From assembly GCA_041659285.1 (NCBI GenBank), contig JBAZYO010000025.1, positions 1-47,796 on the forward strand: DNA of 47,796 nucleotides, read 5' to 3'. Numbering within the stretch: the stretch's first letter is position 1; every line of letters begins with the position of its first letter. The notes beneath the pieces are model-generated. The model saw only the letters and a list, made by a program, of their open reading frames with translations. It searched no databases and was not told the DNA's origin. Position numbers and translations under genes: made by a program. Below, one piece after another: positions 42,866 through 47,796 of the stretch. This stretch comes from Vicinamibacterales bacterium (GTDB taxonomy: Bacteria > Acidobacteriota > Vicinamibacteria > Vicinamibacterales > UBA2999).

Positions 42866-45022
42866 GTGTGTTCTTGTAGAGTCTCGATAGTTCTTTTCTG
42901 CCTTCTCGGTCTCCCGGCAACCTCCCAGGCACAGTCCCCCTCGGCACCGACGGCGCAGGCGCTGAAGACCACGGCGCCGCCGAAACTCGATGGGCGCCTT
43001 GACGATCCGATCTGGCAGAAGGCCGCCGTGATCAGCGGCTTCAGGCAGCGCGAGCCGGACCAGGGCGCCGACGCCAGTGAAGCCACCACGGTCCGGATCG
43101 CCTACGACCAGGCCCACCTCTACATCGGCGCCATCATGACCGACAGCGTGCCGGCCGAGATCCGCGCTTCGGAGCTGCGCCGCGACAACACGCTCGAGAG
43201 CGACGACACCTTTTCGGTGCTGCTCGACACCTACCACGATCACCGCAACGCGTTCGTGTTCCGCGTCAACCCGGGCGGCACCCGCTTCGACGCGCTGGTC
43301 CGCAACGAGGCGCGCTTCTACTACGCCGACTGGGACGAGCAGTGGACCGCCGCCGCCGTGCTCACCGACACCGGCTGGTCGGTGGAGATTGCCATCCCCT
43401 TCAAGATCCTGCGCTTCACCGGCGCCGCGTCGCAGGCGTGGGGCCTCAACTTCGAGCGCGTGATCAAGCGCCGCAACGAGATGTCCTACTGGGCGGGATG
43501 GGGCCGCAACTTCGCGTTCCAGAACGTCTCGCAGGCCGGGCAGCTCAACGGGCTCGCCGACATCAAGCAGGCGGAGCGCATCCGCCTGCGCCCGTACTTC
43601 CTCGGCGGCGCCGAGTCGCTCGACGCCGTCGCGGTGCCGGTGTCCCGGCGCCGCATCACGGACCTCGGCATCGACGACCTGAAGTGGCAGGCCACGTCGA
43701 CCCTGACCGCCGACCTGGCGGTGAACCCTGACTTCGCGCAGACCGAAGTGGATGCGCAGCAGGTCAACCTCACCCGCTTCAGCCTGTTCTTCCCCGAGAA
43801 GCGCCAGTTCTTCGTCGAGGGCGCCGACTCGTTGCGAATGGGCGTGGGCCTGCTCCACTTCGGGCCGCCGCCCCTCGAGTTGTTCTACAGCCGCAACATC
43901 GGCCTCTCGAACCAGGGCACGCCCATCACCATCCCGGTGGGCGGCAAGCTCACCGGTAAGGTCGGGGGATTCGATGTCGGCGTGCTGAACGCGCAGACCG
44001 ACGACACCGGCCGCCAGGCCGGCGAGAACTACACGGTGGGACGCGTGCGCAAGGAGATCCTCGGCCGCTCCTACGTCGGCGCCATGGTCACCAACCGGCA
44101 AGGCGGCGGGTTGCGCAACACGGTGCTGGGCGCGGATGCGCGGTTCACGTTCTTCAACAACCTGAATGTGATGGGACTCGCCGCGCGATCGGAAGACCGC
44201 GGCAAGCCGGCGCAGTGGGCCACGCAACTGGGCGCCGAGTGGCGCGACGACTTCGTCGAGGCGGGCGCCAACTACATCGACATCGACCCGGGCTTCAACC
44301 CGGGCATCGGCTACGTGCGCGCGCGCGAGCGGCTGATCGGCGTGCGCGGGTCGCTCAAGCCGCGGCCGAAACGCTGGCGCATCCGCCAGTTCGAGCTGAC
44401 CCCGAGCACCGTGTGGTACCACGACCACGAGCGCGTGCTCAGGAGCCGCGAGAGCAACTTCACCTTCGCCACCGCGTTTGAAACCGGCGACCGCATCGAG
44501 ATCGTGCCGTTCGACAGCTTCGAGCGCGTGGTGCGTCCCTTCAACATCGGCCCCGGCGTGGTGCTGCCGGTCGGCACCTACGACTGGAGCGGGCTCACGG
44601 TGAACCTCCGGTCGTACAACGGCCGCAAGGTCAGCGGCAACGTGTCGCTCAGCGCCGGCAATTTCTACGACGGCACCAAGAAGACCGTGACGCTGGCCGG
44701 CGACCTGCGGCCGAACAAGATGCTGTCGATCAACCCGAGCTACCAGATCAACGACGTCCAGCTGTCGCCCGGGTCGTTTGTCACCCACCTGTTTGGCCTG
44801 CGGGCCAACGTGTCGTTCTCGACCAACCTGCTGACCTCGGCGTTTGCGCAATACAACAGCGCCGGCCAGCTGGCCGCGACGCAGGTGCGCGTGAACTACA
44901 TCTTCCGGACCATCGACAACGTGTTCCTGGTCTACAACGAGACGCGCTACACGGACGGCGCCTTCGACGGCCGCGCCAACAAGTCGCTGGTGCTCAAGGT
45001 CACCTATTCCGTCCATCGGTAG
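42866..45022 (+). CDS. CBM9-like/DUF5916 outer-membrane protein (second paralog)
   Basis: The 718-residue protein repeats the plan of the gene at 8984: signal peptide (VSIVLFCLLGLPATSQAQ), CBM9-like domain (PPKLDGRLDDPIWQKAAV, DQAHLYIGAIMTD, FSVLLDTYHDHRNAFVFRVN, WSVEIAIPFKILRF) and a barrel region with NLTRFSLFFPEKRQFFVEGAD. It ends KSLVLKVTYSVHR. The two paralogs share these hallmarks but differ in most other positions. The ligand is unknown. The GTG start at 42866 gives a signal peptide with two cysteines (MCSC), which is unusual; a later start is possible. Confidence 0.85.
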   Translation: MCSCRVSIVLFCLLGLPATSQAQSPSAPTAQALKTTAPPKLDGRLDDPIWQKAAVISGFRQREPDQGADASEATTVRIAYDQAHLYIGAIMTDSVPAEIRASELRRDNTLESDDTFSVLLDTYHDHRNAFVFRVNPGGTRFDALVRNEARFYYADWDEQWTAAAVLTDTGWSVEIAIPFKILRFTGAASQAWGLNFERVIKRRNEMSYWAGWGRNFAFQNVSQAGQLNGLADIKQAERIRLRPYFLGGAESLDAVAVPVSRRRITDLGIDDLKWQATSTLTADLAVNPDFAQTEVDAQQVNLTRFSLFFPEKRQFFVEGADSLRMGVGLLHFGPPPLELFYSRNIGLSNQGTPITIPVGGKLTGKVGGFDVGVLNAQTDDTGRQAGENYTVGRVRKEILGRSYVGAMVTNRQGGGLRNTVLGADARFTFFNNLNVMGLAARSEDRGKPAQWATQLGAEWRDDFVEAGANYIDIDPGFNPGIGYVRARERLIGVRGSLKPRPKRWRIRQFELTPSTVWYHDHERVLRSRESNFTFATAFETGDRIEIVPFDSFERVVRPFNIGPGVVLPVGTYDWSGLTVNLRSYNGRKVSGNVSLSAGNFYDGTKKTVTLAGDLRPNKMLSINPSYQINDVQLSPGSFVTHLFGLRANVSFSTNLLTSAFAQYNSAGQLAATQVRVNYIFRTIDNVFLVYNETRYTDGAFDGRANKSLVLKVTYSVHR

Positions 45023-45119
45023 GCGGATTTCGGCCAGATCTCGAAGGTTCGACCGCTGGCGACTCGTGTTTTTGAGCCGTTCCGCGCGAAAAATAAGGAA
45101 AAACTAAGGTCGCAATTGT

Positions 45120-45148
45120 TTGTGCAAGCAGGTGGGCTGGCTTACACT
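45120..45148 (+). promoter_or_regulatory. promoter candidate for sialidase-like gene
   Basis: TTGTGC (45120-45125), a 17-base spacer and TACACT (45143-45148) lie about 90 bases before ATG 45239, so this gene has a leader and a Shine-Dalgarno (GGAGG 45227-45231). Nothing else is recognised in 45023-45238 except an A-rich stretch near 45090-45108. Confidence 0.3.
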
Positions 45149-45238
45149 TACCGGTCTTTGTTCCATCTGAACGTCCTTGTAGTCCGCCTGAGTAGTTCCC
45201 TGGGTAACTGAATAGCCACAGCTTTTGGAGGCGGTCTC

Positions 45239-47796
45239 ATGCGCCGGTTCGCTCCCCTTGCGCCGCGACGTAATGCGTACGTGCGTCTAGTTCTCGGTGC
45301 CTGCTTCGCCATCGGTTTGGCGATGTCCACCATCCAGGCCCAGATTCCCGGCCGCAACGTCAACATGGTGTCGGGCACCAAGTGGCCCGACGGCGACCCC
45401 TACCTCCAGCGCCAGAACGAACCGTCCGTGGCCGTCTCCACCAGGAACCCGCTGCACCTGCTGGCGGGCGCCAACGACTACCGCACGGTCGATCTGCCGT
45501 TTGTGAATGGGGCGGATGAGACGGGCGACGCCTGGCTCGGGCTCTTCAAGTCTTTCGACGGCGGTCAACGCTGGCGGACGACGCTGCTGCCAGGGTATCC
45601 GCAGGACACCTCGACCGAAGGCATGACCTCACCGCTTTACGGCTATCAGGCCGGGGCCGACCCCGTCGTGCGGGCGGGCACCAACGGTCTTTTCTATTAC
45701 GCAGGACTGGCCTTCGACCGCGGAGAAGGCGGGCGAAGCGCCGTCTTCGTCGCGCGCTACATCGACAACAACAATCGGGAAGACAACTATCAGGCCAGGC
45801 AGGGGCAACCGCCCGGTGACCCGCTCCAATACGTCGGCACGACGCTCGTCGCCCGCAACAATGGCCGGCGGTTTCTGGACAAGCCATGGATTGCGGTGGA
45901 TATCCCACGCGACGGTGGCACCTGCCGCATTCCGGGACCCAACGGCTCGAAGCAAGTGATTCCGGCGGGCGCCGTGTATGCCGCGTTCTCGTCGATCTAC
46001 GAAGACGGCCTCGGGCTGCGATCGGACATCCTGCTGTCGCGCTCCACCGACTGCGGCGCGTCGTGGTCGGCGCCGGCCAAGGTCAACGACGGCGGCCGGG
46101 TCAACCAGGGCGCGTCGATCGCCATCGACCCGCGCAACGGCACAGTGCACGTGGCGTGGCGACAGTTCGCGTCGAGCGCCGCACCTGGACAGACCGATGC
46201 CATCATGTCGGCGCGCTCGGTCGACCGCGGCCGCCGCTTCAGCGCGCCTGGCTTGGCCCGTGCCTTTGCCCACGATCGGGACGACAAGGGCGATCACGAC
46301 CCTGGGCGCTACTTCGAGCACCGGGGGAAATCGAGGGAGAGGGAAGAAGAGGAAGATCAGGAGCATGAACGGACGGGGAAGAAGTCGAAGAAGCCCGCGG
46401 TCGGAAGGCCGGTCAATGTGGCCGGCGAGGTCGCGGAGTTCGATCAGCCCACCTCCGATATCAACGCATTCCTAATGTTCCGGACCAATTCCTATCCGTC
46501 GATGGCCATCGACGGCACGGGGCGGGTCTATCTGGCGTGGGCCGAACGCGGCTTCACCTCATCGCCGCAGAACGATGCCCGCATCGTCATCGCCACGTCG
46601 CCAGACGGCCGTGCCTGGACGGCGCCGACGCCGGTCGCCACCAACGAAGGCAACAACGGACACCAGTTAATGCCCTCGCTGACATTTGGCGGCGGGCGGC
46701 TCGTGCTTGTTTACTACGACCTGCGCGAAGACGTCTCGGGGCAGTTCACGCAACTCATCGACGACAAGAGCGCCATTGCCGCCGCTTACAAGCGGCACAC
46801 ACTCGACCTGCGCGCGTCGATGGGACTACCTGGGGCTACGCCGGTGTTTGCGACGTCGGTGCGCGTCTCCGATTACCTGGCCGCGTTCAGAAGAGCACCG
46901 GACGGCACGCTCGTCGAGGACCAGTTGCAGTACAACCCGCCGAACCTGCCGATGTTCAAGAAGGGCACGGCCCCGTTCATGGGCGACTACGTGGATGTCG
47001 CCGTGTCGCCGGCATTCGTTCCGACCGCCACGGGCGGCTGGGCCTTCAACACGAACGGCTCGCAGCCGGTCTTCCACGCCGTGTGGACCGACAACCGCGA
47101 CGTGCGGCAGCCCGCTGCGGGTCCGAACGGGAAACCCGATTGGTCCAACTACACCCCGCCAACCGCGCGCACCGGGGTGAGCGTTTTTGACCCGACGCAG
47201 AACGTGTCTCAGACGTGCGACGTTAACTCGACCGGATCGCGCAACCAGAACATCTATACGGCCCGCGTATCAACCGGTTTGGTCACCGGGTCGCCTGGTA
47301 ACACCAAGCCGCTCAGCTCCACGGTCCAGCGGGCCTTCGTGGTCTTCGCGCAGAACACGTCGCCGACGACCAAGTCGTTCCGCATGACCATCGCCGGCCA
47401 GCCCGCAGGCGGCCGCGCGTCGTTCCGGCAGTTCGACGTTGACTCCGCCGGCCAGGCCCTGGCGCCGCTCACCAGCATCATCGTGACGACGCCCAGCCGA
47501 TCGACGGCCGCCCGCTCGGTGTACGCCACGTCTTCGAACCCGAAGGCACAGATACAGGTCGACGTGGTCGAGATGCCGTACGGCGGGACGACACCTGCGG
47601 TGCCGCTGACCGAACGCATCATCTTGAACCCGGACATCGCCAACCCGGACATCGCCAACCCGGATATCGCCAACCCAGACATCGCCAACCCGGACATCGC
47701 CAACGCCGAGGTCTATAACCCCGACATCGCGAACCCGGACATCGCCAACCCCGATATTGCCAATCCGGACATCGCCAACCCCGACATCGCTAATCC
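45239..47796 (+). CDS. large exported sialidase/BNR-repeat-like protein with NPDIA repeats, partial (C-terminus off window)
   Basis: The frame is open for 852 codons to the window edge. A signal peptide (YVRLVLGACFAIGLAMSTI) follows the basic MRRFAPLAPRRNA. The body resembles a sialidase-type propeller with Asp-box-like turns: SFDGGQRW, STDCGASW, VDRGRRF and SPDGRAW. A low-complexity charged insert (SREREEEEDQEHERTGKKSK) lies near residue 365. After the propeller and an Ig-like segment, from about residue 797, the protein becomes a tandem NPDIA pentapeptide array. A clear GGAGG lies seven bases before ATG. Exo-sialidase activity is not established, as catalytic residues were not located. Confidence 0.75.
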   Translation, partial: MRRFAPLAPRRNAYVRLVLGACFAIGLAMSTIQAQIPGRNVNMVSGTKWPDGDPYLQRQNEPSVAVSTRNPLHLLAGANDYRTVDLPFVNGADETGDAWLGLFKSFDGGQRWRTTLLPGYPQDTSTEGMTSPLYGYQAGADPVVRAGTNGLFYYAGLAFDRGEGGRSAVFVARYIDNNNREDNYQARQGQPPGDPLQYVGTTLVARNNGRRFLDKPWIAVDIPRDGGTCRIPGPNGSKQVIPAGAVYAAFSSIYEDGLGLRSDILLSRSTDCGASWSAPAKVNDGGRVNQGASIAIDPRNGTVHVAWRQFASSAAPGQTDAIMSARSVDRGRRFSAPGLARAFAHDRDDKGDHDPGRYFEHRGKSREREEEEDQEHERTGKKSKKPAVGRPVNVAGEVAEFDQPTSDINAFLMFRTNSYPSMAIDGTGRVYLAWAERGFTSSPQNDARIVIATSPDGRAWTAPTPVATNEGNNGHQLMPSLTFGGGRLVLVYYDLREDVSGQFTQLIDDKSAIAAAYKRHTLDLRASMGLPGATPVFATSVRVSDYLAAFRRAPDGTLVEDQLQYNPPNLPMFKKGTAPFMGDYVDVAVSPAFVPTATGGWAFNTNGSQPVFHAVWTDNRDVRQPAAGPNGKPDWSNYTPPTARTGVSVFDPTQNVSQTCDVNSTGSRNQNIYTARVSTGLVTGSPGNTKPLSSTVQRAFVVFAQNTSPTTKSFRMTIAGQPAGGRASFRQFDVDSAGQALAPLTSIIVTTPSRSTAARSVYATSSNPKAQIQVDVVEMPYGGTTPAVPLTERIILNPDIANPDIANPDIANPDIANPDIANAEVYNPDIANPDIANPDIANPDIANPDIAN
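47627..47796 (+). repeat. 15-base tandem repeat encoding NPDIA
   Basis: AACCCGGACATCGCC and variants recur about ten times, interrupted once by AACGCCGAGGTCTAT (NAEVY). The differences are mostly third-codon changes (GAC/GAT, ATC/ATT, AAC/AAT, CCG/CCC/CCA), so the peptide is kept while the DNA drifts. The array continues past the window edge. Confidence 0.95.

Noticed and set aside
41690..45016. An 1108-codon minus-strand frame
   Set aside because: Only the last 382 codons match the phytase-like lipoprotein; the rest is antisense to the second DUF5916 gene.
45040..45080. A tRNA-like T-loop sequence (GGTTCGACCGC)
   Set aside because: No acceptor, D or anticodon stem can be formed around it.
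47627..47796. Tandem 15-base repeats as a CRISPR or minisatellite
   Set aside because: The repeats keep one reading frame, vary mostly at third codon positions and have no unique spacers, so they are coding repeats.

Overview
The window is high-GC bacterial chromosome that most resembles an uncultured Acidobacteriota, probably of the Vicinamibacteria type. This is inferred from gene content: three VWFA-related acidobacterial-type secreted proteins, an acidobacterial-type MacB-like permease, a PadR regulator, two CBM9/DUF5916 outer-membrane proteins, a Tat-exported D-amino-acid-oxidase-like protein and many small palindromic intergenic repeats. I recognise no rRNA, tRNA, CRISPR array, prophage or transposase gene. 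Genes are densely packed and no stretch over 300 bases lacks a gene.

Layout. 1-1661: a DinB-like fragment, a small membrane protein, a CigR/RcnB-like exported protein and a Uma2-type protein. 1721-6165: a methionine-branch operon with a MetX-like acyltransferase fused to homoserine dehydrogenase, a PLP trans-sulfuration enzyme and a methyltransferase, preceded by a palindrome over the probable promoter. 6228-8530 (minus): ispH translationally coupled to a YjbQ-like protein with an unassigned C-terminal half. 8570-11179: an HxlR regulator divergent from a DUF5916 protein, with a perfect operator and back-to-back promoters. 11189-17636: ATP-grasp, YdjM-like membrane protein, exported alpha/beta hydrolase, TPR protein, serine hydrolase and OmpA-family protein, interspersed with long palindromic repeats. 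17614-22026 (minus): ABC-F ATPase, polytopic membrane protein and ALG11-like glycosyltransferase. 22124-28115: PQQ-type propeller with EF hands, VWA protein, M20 peptidase and prolyl oligopeptidase. 28175-31932 (minus): an apparently circularly permuted D-amino-acid-oxidase-like protein and the permease. 31984-38524: a large exported protein of unknown function and two VWA proteins. 38574-42838: PadR, acyl desaturase, histidine kinase/response regulator pair and a phytase-like esterase lipoprotein. 42866-47796: a second DUF5916 protein and a large exported sialidase-like propeller protein ending in NPDIA pentapeptide repeats and cut by the window edge.

Three themes run through the region. First, many transcription units have a TANNNT hexamer only 5-9 bases upstream of the start codon and no Shine-Dalgarno sequence, which suggests widespread leaderless transcription. 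Second, several families of palindromic repeats abut or contain stop codons, lie between convergent genes as likely bidirectional terminators, and in places have entered coding sequence in frame (OmpA protein, PadR, histidine-kinase tail). Third, unusual protein architectures occur: the circularly permuted oxidase, the MetX-Hom fusion, the YjbQ-like fusion and an EF-hand insertion in a PQQ propeller. All functional names rest on motif reading by eye; no database search was run.
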